NCBI RefSeq assembly: GCF_001310895.1
Contig: NZ_BAZS01000012.1
Coordinates: 1-64,000, forward strand
Direction: 5' to 3'
Source of the DNA: Virgibacillus halodenitrificans JCM 12304
GTDB taxonomy: Bacteria; Bacillota; Bacilli; Bacillales; Amphibacillaceae
Length of the DNA stretch: 64,000 nucleotides
Shown here: one piece after another, positions 1 to 9,247 of the stretch
How the letters are laid out: each line of letters begins with the position of its first letter
Position numbering within the stretch: the first letter of the stretch is position 1
The notes under the pieces: generated by a model
The model's input: only the letters and a program-made list of their open reading frames with translations
Database searches by the model: none
What the model was told of the DNA's origin: nothing
Made by a program: the position numbers and the translations under genes

Positions 1-352
1 AGTCTTCGTGTCTTTCTTTCACTGGTAAAGTGGTTAGATAATAACCCGTTATTTATGTACAAAGCAGATACAAATTGATTGGAGCGGAAGGGGGCAATCT
101 AAGAACGCCACGTCCTGGGACTGCGTTTCCTCGTCCCACCGAAAACATTTGTGGCAACGATTGCATGACCAACGTCCTGTTGGCCCGCGACTCCTACCGG
201 AACAGCATGAGCTGAAGACCCTGGACGTAGCGTAGCGGAGGAAGCGGCTGAAGCCATGCCGGTGGAAAGCGTCCCACTAAAGCGTAAATCAATGGGTCCA
301 TCCGCTTCCTTAAAATAAAATATACTTTAGTTCGCAGTTTCTTCCAACTATG
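1..352 (+). repeat. Mosaic intergenic repeat, copy A (truncated by window edge)
   Basis: Non-coding sequence that recurs in inverted orientation at 33254-34013 and in the same orientation at 60547-61105. Shared blocks include the stretch around 84-96 (GGAGCGGAAGGGG), the block around 187-270 and the right end finishing with TTCCAACTATGA. This copy carries a 34-bp module at 118-151 that interrupts the hairpin formed by GCCAC (107-111) and GTGGC. An intact hairpin CCAAC-GTCCT-GTTGG lies at 169-183. No reading frame is shared by the three copies, so I treat it as a repeat and not as a gene. Confidence 0.85.
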
Positions 353-371
353 ATAATAGATGGAGATAAAT

Positions 372-399
372 AAAAAGCCTTTCACGTGAAAGGCTTTTT
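372..399. terminator. Bidirectional intrinsic terminator after htpX
   Basis: A perfect 28-base palindrome whose arms are AAAAAGCCTTTCAC and its complement, ending in a T run on both strands. It lies 14 bases past the htpX stop codon and fits termination of htpX on the minus strand. Confidence 0.85.
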
Positions 400-413
400 A
401 TTTGTTGCATGAA

Positions 414-1292
414 TTATACCAGTCTTCTAATCCGTTCATCAATATCTGGATGTGTAGAGAAAATACTGGATTTACGTCTTCCATTTATTTTTAGGGTAGA
501 TATGGCTGTTTGTTCTTCATTCATCTGTGTGCGGTTGGCATAGTTTTTTAATGATTCTAAAGCATGTCTCATTTTATCCTTACCTGCTATATCTGCACCA
601 CCCCGGTCGGCATGGTACTCTCTGTGCCGTGAGTAGGCGAATACAACAAGACTTCCAAGTATCGAAAAAATAAGTTGGAAAACAATAATCGCAATAAAAT
701 GTACAATCGGTGCCATTTCCTCTTTTACAAATCGCGAAACTGCAAATGCTACAACACGAGCAAGGAATACAACAAATGTGTTTACAACACCTTGCAGCAA
801 AGTCATTGTAACCATATCCCCGTTAGCTATATGAGCTATTTCATGAGCGATAACACCTTCAATTGCATCATCATCCATTTCTTGGAGCAGACCACTTGAG
901 ACAGCCACAAGCGAGCGTTTTTTGGTTGGCCCAGTAGCAAAAGCATTTACCTCTCGGGAATTATAGATGCCCACCTCAGGCATATGCATAAGCCCTGCTG
1001 TACGTGCAGAGCGATGTACCTTTTCAACTACTAATCTTTCTTCTGCAGACATAGCCTCATTTGGATTAATGACCCGAACACCCATCATCTTCTTAGCCAT
1101 CCAGCGAGACATAGCCAAGGAGATAAATGATCCAGTGAAGCCTATTACTGCACTAAATATTAATAATGATACCGGGTTGATACCACCATCTTCAATATAA
1201 TTCCAACCACCAGGAATCAGTGAAAAAATAATGCTAATTGTGACAAGAACCAAGACGTTTGTCAGTAAAAAGTAAAAAATTCGTTTCCCCAT
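414..1292 (-). CDS. htpX: HtpX-type membrane zinc metalloprotease
   Basis: A 292-residue integral-membrane M48 peptidase that degrades misfolded membrane proteins. Two N-terminal hydrophobic segments (about 5-26 and 42-62) precede the zinc-binding motif HEIAH at residues 150-154. Two further membrane segments lie at about 165-185 and 196-220. The likely third zinc ligand is Glu225 in REYHAD. The length matches the family (about 285-295). The ATG start follows an AGGGTGAG ribosome site. The gene stands alone, with a palindromic terminator behind it. No regulator site is obvious upstream. Confidence 0.95.
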   Translation of the reverse strand: MGKRIFYFLLTNVLVLVTISIIFSLIPGGWNYIEDGGINPVSLLIFSAVIGFTGSFISLAMSRWMAKKMMGVRVINPNEAMSAEERLVVEKVHRSARTAGLMHMPEVGIYNSREVNAFATGPTKKRSLVAVSSGLLQEMDDDAIEGVIAHEIAHIANGDMVTMTLLQGVVNTFVVFLARVVAFAVSRFVKEEMAPIVHFIAIIVFQLIFSILGSLVVFAYSRHREYHADRGGADIAGKDKMRHALESLKNYANRTQMNEEQTAISTLKINGRRKSSIFSTHPDIDERIRRLV

Positions 1293-1450
1293 CTTCTCAC
1301 CCTTAATTTTATTATTGTGAGCAATTCACATAATCTAATTATAACTAGTAGAAACCATGTTTACAACAGAAGTGTAGTTTAATTGCAGTATAAATTAGAT
1401 TGAATAGCATATTCTAAGCTTATCTCTTATAAATAGAAAGGTGTAAATAA

Positions 1451-2062
1451 ATGAAGAAAGTAAATTTAGCAATTATATACTACAGTTCGACAGGAACAAA
1501 TTTTCAGATGGCAAAGTGGGCGGAAGAGGCTGGTAGAAAGCAAGGAGTAGAGGTAAAGGTCTTGAAGGTAAAGGAATTGGCCCCGAAAGAAGCAATTGCC
1601 TCCAACCCTGTCTGGGAGAAACATATAGAATTAACAAAGGATGTACCTGAGGCTAAATCGGAGGATATAGAATGGGCGGATGCTATTCTTTTTAGTGTGC
1701 CTACACGATTTGGTAACATCCCGTCCCAAATGAAACAATTCTTGGATATACAAGGAGGTTTATGGGCTGCAGGTAAAACGGTGAATAAGGTTGTGAGTGC
1801 GATGTCCTCTGCTAGTAACCCACATGGAGGACAGGAAGCAACTATTCTATCTCTATATACATCAATGATGCATTGGGGTGCAATAATTGTACCACCTGGA
1901 TATACAGATGATGTAGTGTATCCAGCAGGGGGTAATCCATATGGAACCTCAGTTACCCAAGGCAAGGATGGGAAGATGGTTGAAAACGTCGAAGCAGCTG
2001 TCAAGCATCAAACGAAGCGAACCGTAGATATCGCAAAACGTATAAAATCAAGCACTGATTAG
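1451..2062 (+). CDS. wrbA: WrbA-type NAD(P)H:quinone oxidoreductase
   Basis: A 203-residue flavodoxin-fold protein predicted to bind FMN and reduce quinones by two electrons. The N-terminal YYSSTGTNFQMA stretch is the flavin phosphate-binding loop, and PTRFGNIPSQMKQFLD followed by the GGQE segment are typical WrbA signatures. The length is that of the family (about 200). An AAAGGTG ribosome site precedes the ATG. It is monocistronic and ends at a strong terminator shared with the convergent luciferase-like gene. The role in quinone or oxidative stress is inferred from the family. Confidence 0.9.
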   Translation: MKKVNLAIIYYSSTGTNFQMAKWAEEAGRKQGVEVKVLKVKELAPKEAIASNPVWEKHIELTKDVPEAKSEDIEWADAILFSVPTRFGNIPSQMKQFLDIQGGLWAAGKTVNKVVSAMSSASNPHGGQEATILSLYTSMMHWGAIIVPPGYTDDVVYPAGGNPYGTSVTQGKDGKMVENVEAAVKHQTKRTVDIAKRIKSSTD

Positions 2063-2069
2063 GAAAATG

Positions 2070-2106
2070 AAAAACCGCCTTCTAAATAAATGGGAAGGCG
2101 GTTTTT
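2070..2106. terminator. Bidirectional intrinsic terminator
   Basis: Arms AAAAACCGCCTTC and GAAGGCGGTTTTT around a loop of about 11 bases, between the convergent wrbA and luciferase-like genes. It can serve both strands. Confidence 0.9.
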
Positions 2107-2109
2107 AGT

Positions 2110-3126
2110 CTATTCCATTAATTCTCCTATAATTTCATAGGAACGTAAACGGTCGGCTTGATTATAAATTTGAGAACTGATAATTACTTCATCCGCCTGT
2201 GTTTCTGCTATAAAGCTTTCTAAGCCTTTCCTTACTTTTTCTTTATCACCTATAATGGTGGAACGAGGATCAAGGGATTGCTTAATTGCTGCTAATTCCA
2301 TCGGTGTCCACTCACTTTCTATATCCTGAATAGGTGGTTGAAGTTTTGTTGGCCGCCCTCTACGCAGATTTAAAAACTGTTGCTGAAGGGAGGTTGCAAT
2401 AAACTGAGCGTGCTCATCTGTGTCGGCTGCAATCACATTAACCCCTACCATAGCATACGGTTTTTCCAGCTCTTCGGATGGTTGGAAATTTTCGCGATAC
2501 AAATTTAGTGCAGGTACAGTGTATGCAGGAGCGAAGTGACTGGCAAATGAAAAACGCAGCCCTTTCTTTGCAGCAAGCCGTGCACTAAAATCACTTGAAC
2601 CAAGGAGCCAAATAGGTATAGAGAGGCCTTGTCCAGGAACAGCTTTTACACGAGAAATAGGATTGTCTGAGAAATAATCCTGTAGCTCATTCACTTGCAT
2701 CGGAAAATCCTCAACGGACATGTTTAGTGTTCTACGCAATGCATAAGCCGTTGCTTGGTCACTTCCTGGCGCACGCCCTAGGCCCAGATCGATTCTTTCC
2801 GGATACAAGGATTCCAGTGTTCCAAATTGTTCTGCAATGACAAGTGTTGCATGATTTGGAAGCATAATACCACCAGCACCGACTCGTATACGACTTGTTT
2901 TTTCTGCTATATGACCCATAATAACAGATGTTGCAGAACTGGCGATTCCGGGCATATTATGATGCTCTGCAAGCCAGTAACGATTAAATCCTAACTGTTC
3001 AACATGCTGTGCTAATTCAACACTGTTTTTAAAAGAATCCGTGGGCTCTGTTCCTTCATTTACTGGTGCTAAATCAAGTACGGATAAAGGTGTATCATGA
3101 AAGGTTTTTGGTTGAATAGAATCCAC
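2110..3126 (-). CDS. LLM-class flavin-dependent oxidoreductase (luciferase-like, YwcH/MsnO8 group)
   Basis: A 338-residue TIM-barrel flavin monooxygenase-like protein. It opens with [19 protein letters not shown], then carries the [14 protein letters not shown] and [11 protein letters not shown] blocks of the group 1 luciferase-like family and the [12 protein letters not shown] segment. These proteins use reduced FMN, and the natural substrate is usually unknown. The length is typical. It is transcribed towards wrbA and shares its terminator. I cannot assign a substrate, and the neighbours do not help. Confidence 0.85.
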   Translation of the reverse strand: MDSIQPKTFHDTPLSVLDLAPVNEGTEPTDSFKNSVELAQHVEQLGFNRYWLAEHHNMPGIASSATSVIMGHIAEKTSRIRVGAGGIMLPNHATLVIAEQFGTLESLYPERIDLGLGRAPGSDQATAYALRRTLNMSVEDFPMQVNELQDYFSDNPISRVKAVPGQGLSIPIWLLGSSDFSARLAAKKGLRFSFASHFAPAYTVPALNLYRENFQPSEELEKPYAMVGVNVIAADTDEHAQFIATSLQQQFLNLRRGRPTKLQPPIQDIESEWTPMELAAIKQSLDPRSTIIGDKEKVRKGLESFIAETQADEVIISSQIYNQADRLRSYEIIGELME

Positions 3127-3477
3127 TTAAATCACTCCTGTAATAATTGTTAAAAAAGTTATTCCGCTTTTAATAGATTAGAGCTTCTCCAACGTTAAAT
3201 TAAATAACAAGTTATCATCTCATTTAACAGATGGAAACAACGCTTTATTAACTTATATAATATATCTTTACCAAATGATGTTACTCGCTTTATAAATGAT
3301 CGTCACTATTACGCTTACCTGTTTGGTAATAGAGCTTATTGGGGATATAAATAAAACTGGCTTGCCTTATTGTCAAATTTTCAGTAATATAGTAAGATAA
3401 TATATTGGAATGTTTTTGAGAAATAAGCAACTTTATTAACAAAAGATGCTTTTTTATAGAAATGAGGGTATACAAAT
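3127..3477. other. Intergenic region without a recognised element
   Basis: AT-rich spacer between two divergent genes, which must hold the promoters of both. A 49-codon open frame at 3208-3354 has no start codon or ribosome site and is not called. A GAGGGT ribosome site lies just before rlmN. Confidence 0.5.
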
Positions 3478-4551
3478 ATGAAACCATCCATTTACGGACT
3501 AACATATGATCAGTTGACGGATTGGCTTATGGATCATGGACAACAACGTTTCCGCGTAGACCAGGTATGGAATTGGCTTTATAAAAAGCGTATTACAGAT
3601 TTTTCGGAAATGAAAAATGTAAACAAGCAGACGGTAGCTTTATTAGAAGAAAACTTTGTCCTACACACCCTGGAACAAGAAGTAAAACAGGAATCAAAGG
3701 ACGGAACGATCAAATTTCTTTTCAAACTTGCGGATGGGAACCTGATTGAGACAGTGCTTATGCGTTTTAATTATGGCTTATCTGTTTGTGTTACAACACA
3801 AGTAGGCTGCAATATCGGTTGTACTTTTTGTGCCAGTGGTCTGTTGAGAAAGAGTCGCGATCTATCAAGTGGAGAGATCGTTGAGCAAATTATGAATGTA
3901 CAGAAGCATTTAGACGCACAGGAAAAAGGCGAACGAGTAAGTCATATTGTTGTTATGGGGATTGGAGAGCCATTTGACAATTTTACAAATTTGATGGATT
4001 TCCTTTATGTTGTTAACGATGATAAAGGTCTTAATATCGGTGCAAGGCATATTACTGTATCAACGAGTGGATTAGCTCATAAGATTAAAGATTTTGCTGA
4101 TACCGGTATTCAGGTAAATCTGGCTATATCTATTCATGCTCCGAACAATGAATTGCGTACAAGAATCATGAAGATTAATAAGGCTTTTCCAATTGAAAAG
4201 TTAATGGATTCTGTTGATTACTACCTAGAGAAGACTAACCGACGAATTACGTATGAATATATTATGCTCAAAGATGTAAATGATCACAAAGCAGAAGCCA
4301 TTCAGCTTGCTAAGCTTTTGGCAAACCATCGCCATTTAGCATATGTGAACTTAATTCCATATAACTCTGTAGATGAGCACAGTCAGTATCAACGAAGTGA
4401 TTCAGAAAATATTCAAGCATTTTTTGAAACATTAAAATCACAAGGCATAAATTGTGGTGTTCGTTGGGAAAACGGTGCAGATATTGATGCAGCATGTGGA
4501 CAATTAAGAAGTAAACAAATTAAGAAGAATAAGAAAGAGAATGCTTTATAA
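3478..4551 (+). CDS. rlmN: 23S rRNA/tRNA adenine-C2 methyltransferase RlmN
   Basis: A 357-residue radical SAM enzyme that methylates C2 of A2503 in 23S rRNA (and A37 in some tRNAs). The 4Fe-4S cluster motif is Cys111-x3-Cys115-x2-Cys118 (CNIGCTFC). Cys340 in DIDAACGQL is the C-terminal cysteine that becomes methylated. Glu91 in IETVLMR is the expected base. It resembles the lactobacillus/enterococcus RlmN form ([16 protein letters not shown]) more than the B. subtilis form, so it could be a second or transferred RlmN. It lacks the Cfr-like sequence features I know. A terminator follows. Confidence 0.93.
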   Translation: MKPSIYGLTYDQLTDWLMDHGQQRFRVDQVWNWLYKKRITDFSEMKNVNKQTVALLEENFVLHTLEQEVKQESKDGTIKFLFKLADGNLIETVLMRFNYGLSVCVTTQVGCNIGCTFCASGLLRKSRDLSSGEIVEQIMNVQKHLDAQEKGERVSHIVVMGIGEPFDNFTNLMDFLYVVNDDKGLNIGARHITVSTSGLAHKIKDFADTGIQVNLAISIHAPNNELRTRIMKINKAFPIEKLMDSVDYYLEKTNRRITYEYIMLKDVNDHKAEAIQLAKLLANHRHLAYVNLIPYNSVDEHSQYQRSDSENIQAFFETLKSQGINCGVRWENGADIDAACGQLRSKQIKKNKKENAL

Positions 4552-4613
4552 GCATGTAATGAGGTAAGAGCCAAGAGCCGGTCATTTGCTTTAACACTAC
4601 TACAATTACAAAT

Positions 4614-4650
4614 AAAAACGTATCAGTACTTATGTCTGATACGTTTTTTT
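4614..4650. terminator. Bidirectional intrinsic terminator
   Basis: Arms AAAAACGTATCAG and CTGATACGTTTTT with a loop of about 9 bases and a T run, between convergent rlmN and the EamA transporter. It overlaps the last codons of the transporter. Confidence 0.85.
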
Positions 4651-5538
4651 ATGTTTCAATTTCTTTACTATGGAGATGCCTAATTCATTAATTACAATGG
4701 CAAGAATAATCATTATAATACCTATCCATTGCAAGCCACTGATATGCTCGGAAAGGATGAGGCTTGCCGAGATGATGGCGACAGGTAATTCTACGGAGCT
4801 TAGTATATTGGCAAGGCTACCTGAAATTAAATGTGCACCTAAGGCAAAGAAGAGGGGTGGAAAAACAGACCCAAACAAGCCGACTCCTGCTGCGATTAAC
4901 CATAATTCAGGCGCAAACGTTACGACAGAAGGGATACTCCTCATAAATATAAGTAACACCAAAACGACAGATCCAGTTACCATAATCGAGCTTCGCACCC
5001 ATGGATTGACGTCTACTGCTACTTTTCCACTAAAGAATATAAATCCTGCATACGTAATTGCTGCAAGAAAGCCAAGCACCAGACCGGAAATCGGCATGCT
5101 TTGAATGGTGCCTCCAATTACGTTTGAAGCAAAGAAAACACCTGTTAATATAAGCACCAGGACACCCAAGGTTACAATAGTTGGTTTGATTTTAGTAAAG
5201 ATCCATTCAAAGAAAATCCCAATCCAAACAAACTGAAATAGAAGAATTACTGCTAGAGAAGCAGGAAGATACTGAATGGCCCCATAGTAAAAGACACTCG
5301 TTAGCCCTACAAAGGAACCTGTGATCATAATTTTGATTATATTTCTTTTTGTTATCCCTTTGAAATCAGTATGTTTAAATATGGTAATAGCCCACAGAAG
5401 GATACAGGATAAAACCATTTGAATAATATTAAGCTGACCAAGTGTATAGCCATGTTGAAAACCAAGCTTTGCAAAAATAGGTGTAAAACCAAAGCTTGAG
5501 GCACCGATAAGAACAAATAGAATCCCTTTATTTTTCAC
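4630..5538 (-). CDS. EamA/DMT-family 10-TM transporter
   Basis: A 302-residue protein of the drug/metabolite transporter superfamily. It has about ten hydrophobic helices arranged as two EamA halves, the first starting GILFVLIGASSFGFTPIF. The substrate is unknown. I place the start at GTG 5538 because AGGAGGGG sits just upstream. An in-frame ATG at 5562 would put that ribosome site inside the gene. The minus-strand gene ends inside the terminator shared with rlmN. Confidence 0.85.
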   Translation of the reverse strand: MKNKGILFVLIGASSFGFTPIFAKLGFQHGYTLGQLNIIQMVLSCILLWAITIFKHTDFKGITKRNIIKIMITGSFVGLTSVFYYGAIQYLPASLAVILLFQFVWIGIFFEWIFTKIKPTIVTLGVLVLILTGVFFASNVIGGTIQSMPISGLVLGFLAAITYAGFIFFSGKVAVDVNPWVRSSIMVTGSVVLVLLIFMRSIPSVVTFAPELWLIAAGVGLFGSVFPPLFFALGAHLISGSLANILSSVELPVAIISASLILSEHISGLQWIGIIMIILAIVINELGISIVKKLKHKKTYQT

Positions 5539-5618
5539 CCTAACCCCTCCTAAATCAGACATGTCTTTATTTGCAAAACCATAATAACATATTTGGAGTG
5601 GAAGGTGGCGGAAAACAA

Positions 5619-6884
5619 TTAGTTTGTAGGGATATATGAAACAGATGAGGGAAGTGCCCCCTCAGCATGTTTTGTTGAGACTTTATTTCTACCAAGCTGC
5701 TTTGAATGAAGTAAAAGTTGATCGGCCTGAATATATGCCTTCATTATTTCCATTTCCTGACCAGTCAGAAAATAAAAAAGTCCAAAAGAAGCTGTATAGG
5801 AAATAGTAATTTTATTTGCATGGTACTCCGCCGTTACCTTTGTTCTTTCCACCTTTTCTCGAATACCATGTACAAATTGAACACATTCCTGATAGGTTTT
5901 ATTACGTAAAAAGATAGTAAACTCTTCTCCTCCACTTCTAAATAGACAATCCTCTTCGCTGATTGAACTTTGCAATACAGAGGCGAAATGCTTGATTACC
6001 TGATCACCAACCGCATGGTTATATGTATCATTAATTCGTTTAAATGTGTCTATATCTGCAACAATAATTCCTATTTGTTCTGATGTTTGATCTAGTTCAC
6101 TCATTTTTTTATCCATAAATGCTCTATTGTGAACATTTGTTAAGAAGTCAGTATAAGCCATTTGTTCAAACTTATCTCGTTCCATTTTATTCTTGATGCT
6201 TTTAGATTTATTGATAAAGGATCTGCTGACTAGATAATTTAACAAGAATAAGGCAATAATCATTTCCCATTTTTGTTCCAATAATAGTATGAACAATAAG
6301 CCATTTGAAAAGGCTGTTTTTCCCATATCGAGTACATTTCTACTCTTTATGAACTCAATAGCATCCTTTGGACCTTTCAACTCGCCAGTGAAGGAAAATA
6401 TCAGGATAAGGAAGCTATCAGATAGCAGAGCGACGACAATTACTAATAAAATAATGAGAAGCCAAAACCCGAAAGGAACCGGTTCCACATACGGGTAACA
6501 GATGGTAAACAGAAAGAAAGCGATGGAATTATTAAGAGTAAATGCTCCAATATTATAAAAGGTATGTAGAAATTCGTCCGGGTCTGCAGTTCCGGCAATT
6601 TTCCGTCCTGCGTAGACAATAAATCGTTGAACAAATTCAAATAAAAATAAACCAAGTGGGCCTGCGAATAGGGCTAAAGCCAAGCCATAAGAAATGCCAT
6701 GATCCATATTGACATTACCTTTTTTAACTACAATATTTAAGTGAGAATAAAGACTTGAAAATAACCAAAATAAAAAAAGCGCGTTTAAAAATACCTTTTT
6801 TTCAACGGTAATATGACCATAGGAAAAAGCTATTACTAATGAGGCTATAAATATACAAATAATAAAGATCCGCACATTTCTCAT
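5619..6884 (-). CDS. Membrane-bound GGDEF diguanylate cyclase
   Basis: A 421-residue protein with about six N-terminal membrane helices (residues 1 to about 235) and a C-terminal GGDEF domain that should make cyclic di-GMP. The active-site signature is GGEEF at about 318-322, preceded by TDFLTNVHNRAFMDKKM and DIDTFKRINDTYNH, so catalysis looks intact. The usual inhibitory RxxD site five residues before the signature reads SEED, so product inhibition is probably absent. The start is ATG 6884 behind AGGAGA. An upstream in-frame ATG at 6995 has no ribosome site. The membrane sensor part is not a type I can name. Confidence 0.85.
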   Translation of the reverse strand: MRNVRIFIICIFIASLVIAFSYGHITVEKKVFLNALFLFWLFSSLYSHLNIVVKKGNVNMDHGISYGLALALFAGPLGLFLFEFVQRFIVYAGRKIAGTADPDEFLHTFYNIGAFTLNNSIAFFLFTICYPYVEPVPFGFWLLIILLVIVVALLSDSFLILIFSFTGELKGPKDAIEFIKSRNVLDMGKTAFSNGLLFILLLEQKWEMIIALFLLNYLVSRSFINKSKSIKNKMERDKFEQMAYTDFLTNVHNRAFMDKKMSELDQTSEQIGIIVADIDTFKRINDTYNHAVGDQVIKHFASVLQSSISEEDCLFRSGGEEFTIFLRNKTYQECVQFVHGIREKVERTKVTAEYHANKITISYTASFGLFYFLTGQEMEIMKAYIQADQLLLHSKQLGRNKVSTKHAEGALPSSVSYIPTN

Positions 6885-7064
6885 GACTTTATCTCCTGTT
6901 CCTAGGTCTATTATCCTATTATTAATCTTATAATAGCATAATCTGGAAATAATGATACAAATAAATTTAAATTTTAAAAATTTATGACAAACCACAAGTA
7001 TGTATTTGCTAATTTACATATACCCATAGTTATTCTCTATTAATCTCTCATATTCCTTTTTCAA

Positions 7065-7090
7065 GTTTGTAGTTTCTTCTTATAGGGAAT
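7065..7090 (+). promoter_or_regulatory. SigB-like promoter for katE
   Basis: GTTTGT, a 14-base spacer, then GGGAAT. This compares with the general-stress sigma-B consensus GTTTAA-N12-14-GGGTAT. It sits about 38 bases before the catalase ATG. B. subtilis katE is sigma-B controlled, so the match is meaningful, but it is not proof. Confidence 0.5.
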
Positions 7091-7127
7091 AAAAATTGTG
7101 AATAACTCTATTGGAAGGAGAGGTCAA

Positions 7128-9176
7128 ATGAGTGATCAACGTAAGGTGAATGAAAAGAGTAAAAATGAGCAATTAAATGAATTCCGTACAGAAGATCATG
7201 GTAAAAAGATGACTACAAATCAGGGTTTAAGAGTTTCGGAAGATGAATTTTCATTAAAAGCTGGGGAACGTGGTCCGACTTTAATGGAGGACTTTCACTT
7301 TCGGGAAAAAATGACTCACTTTGACCATGAACGTATTCCTGAGCGTGTCGTACATGCTAGAGGATATGCTGCACATGGTGAATTTGAACTATATGAATCG
7401 ATGAAAGAATATACAAGAGCAAAATTCTTACAGGAACCAGGTTCAAAAACCCCTGTGTTCGTACGTTTTTCTACAGTGGCAGGTTCCAAAGGTTCTGGAG
7501 AACTAGCACGAGATGTAAGAGGTTTTGCTACAAAGTTTTATACCGAAGAAGGTAACTATGATTTGGTTGGTAATAATATGCCAGTGTTCTTTATTCAGGA
7601 TGCTATCAAATTTCCTGATTTAGTACATGCAGTGAAGCCTGAGCCGCATAATGGAATCCCTCAAGCAGCATCAGCTCATGATACATTTTGGGATTTTGTT
7701 GCAAACAATCAGGAATCAGCCCATATGATTATGTGGCATATGTCAGATAGAGCGATTCCAAGAAGCTTTCGAATGATGGAAGGGTTTGGTGTACATACCT
7801 TTCGCTTTGTAAATGAACAAGGAAATGCGTATTTTGTTAAATTTCATTGGAAGCCTACATTAGGAGTGCACTCTACGGTATGGGATGAGGCGCAAAAAAT
7901 AAATGGTAAAAATCCTGATTTCCATAGAGCTGATTTGTATGAATCTATTGAAAAAGGGGATTACCCGGAATTTGAATTAGGTGTACAGATTATAGATGAA
8001 GCAGATGAGTTCAACTTTGATTTTGATATATTAGACCCAACTAAAATTTGGCCAGAAGAAGACGTGCCAGTTAAGATTATTGGGAAAATGACCTTAAACA
8101 GAAATGTAGATAATGTATTTGCTGAAACAGAACAGGTTGCCTTTCATCCCGGAAATGTTGTCCCTGGGATTGATTTTACAAATGATCCTTTATTACAAGG
8201 AAGGTTATTCTCTTATACAGATACTCAATTAATACGTTTAGGTGGGCCCAACTTTCATGAATTGCCTATAAACCGACCAGTGTGTCCATTCCACAATAAC
8301 CAACGTGATGGATATGGTAGACAAACGATTAATAGGGGACAAGTAAGCTATCACAATAATTCTCTTGCAAATAATACACCTGAAACCTCTTCTGCAGAAG
8401 AAGGTGGATATGTGCATTACCAGGAAAAAGTAGATGGCAGAAAGATACAAGCACGTAGTGAAAGCTTCAAGGATCATTTCTCCCAAGCTATTCTATTTTG
8501 GAACAGTATGACAGATGCTGAGAAGGACCATATTATACAAGCATTTAGCTTTGAATTAGGCAAAGTGTCTAATCAGTCTGTACAGCAACAGGTAGTTAAT
8601 ATGTTCGCTAATGTGAATCTGGCTATGGCTCAAGAAGTAGCTGGAAATATTGGGGTAGAGCAGCCTCAGCAAGCGTCTAAAATAGCAAACGAGATTACCA
8701 AAACATCTCCAGCATTAAGTCAAGAAAACACCCGCAAAAAACCAGACACGAGAAAGATTGCTGTCATTCTTGGAGATGGCTTCAATGAAAAGGATGTAAA
8801 GCATGTTATAGAAGGTTTGAAGAAACAAAAAACAGAACCGGAAGTTGTCAGCAGTAAATTAGGAACGATTAAAGGAAAAGAAGGTAAAGAGCTAGAGGTT
8901 GATCAGACGTTTACGACCGCTGATCCGGTGCTATATGATGCGATATATGTAATAGGTGGTGACAACCTTCAAGAAGCCTTTTGGAAAAACGCCACATATT
9001 ACGTAAACGAGGCTTATAATCATTTTAAGCCAATTGGTGCTACTCATGAAGGAATCAAATGTCTCGAAAACAATTCTCTATCAGATAAGCCAGGAGTGAT
9101 AACTGATACCGATATAAGCAGCTTTGTCTCAAGGTTTACAGAAGCAGTAAGTGAACATCGTTTCTGGAACCGTTAA
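7128..9176 (+). CDS. katE: Large-subunit monofunctional catalase (clade 2)
   Basis: A 682-residue heme catalase that converts hydrogen peroxide to water and oxygen. The catalytic histidine lies in RVVHARGYAAHG and the distal asparagine in LVGNNMPVFF. The proximal heme tyrosine is in RLFSYTDTQLIR. About 130 residues after the catalase fold, from KIAVILGDGF onwards, match the C-terminal flavodoxin/DJ-1-like domain of large catalases. The start is ATG 7128 behind GGAAGGAGAGG. A GTG 30 bases upstream lacks a ribosome site. It is monocistronic, with a SigB-like promoter in front and a strong terminator behind. Confidence 0.96.
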   Translation: MSDQRKVNEKSKNEQLNEFRTEDHGKKMTTNQGLRVSEDEFSLKAGERGPTLMEDFHFREKMTHFDHERIPERVVHARGYAAHGEFELYESMKEYTRAKFLQEPGSKTPVFVRFSTVAGSKGSGELARDVRGFATKFYTEEGNYDLVGNNMPVFFIQDAIKFPDLVHAVKPEPHNGIPQAASAHDTFWDFVANNQESAHMIMWHMSDRAIPRSFRMMEGFGVHTFRFVNEQGNAYFVKFHWKPTLGVHSTVWDEAQKINGKNPDFHRADLYESIEKGDYPEFELGVQIIDEADEFNFDFDILDPTKIWPEEDVPVKIIGKMTLNRNVDNVFAETEQVAFHPGNVVPGIDFTNDPLLQGRLFSYTDTQLIRLGGPNFHELPINRPVCPFHNNQRDGYGRQTINRGQVSYHNNSLANNTPETSSAEEGGYVHYQEKVDGRKIQARSESFKDHFSQAILFWNSMTDAEKDHIIQAFSFELGKVSNQSVQQQVVNMFANVNLAMAQEVAGNIGVEQPQQASKIANEITKTSPALSQENTRKKPDTRKIAVILGDGFNEKDVKHVIEGLKKQKTEPEVVSSKLGTIKGKEGKELEVDQTFTTADPVLYDAIYVIGGDNLQEAFWKNATYYVNEAYNHFKPIGATHEGIKCLENNSLSDKPGVITDTDISSFVSRFTEAVSEHRFWNR

Positions 9177-9189
9177 ATATATTTATATT

Positions 9190-9225
9190 AAAAGGTGGAC
9201 TACTTGATCGTAGTCCACCTTTTTT
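9190..9225. terminator. Intrinsic terminator after katE
   Basis: Arms AAAAGGTGGACTAC and GTAGTCCACCTTTT around a six-base loop, followed by T residues. It lies between convergent katE and the symporter gene. Confidence 0.9.
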
Positions 9226-9247
9226 AGGTTTTAAAATATATGTTTGG

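Noticed and set aside
194-385. A 63-codon minus-strand frame inside repeat A
   Set aside because: It covers the repeat and the htpX terminator, and no equivalent frame is kept in copies B or C.
3208-3354. A 49-codon open stretch with a plausible aromatic composition (ends RAYWGYK)
   Set aside because: There is no start codon or ribosome site and no family resemblance. It could be a gene remnant, but chance in AT-rich DNA is enough.
3478-4551. Cfr-type antibiotic resistance methyltransferase
   Set aside because: The sequence follows RlmN proteins of lactobacilli and enterococci over its full length, including IETVLMR and [10 protein letters not shown], not the Cfr wording.
6927-6942. PerR-like box TTATAATAGCATAAT between the GGDEF and catalase genes
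   Set aside because: The second half deviates from the consensus and it lies about 190 bases from katE, so the match is not convincing.
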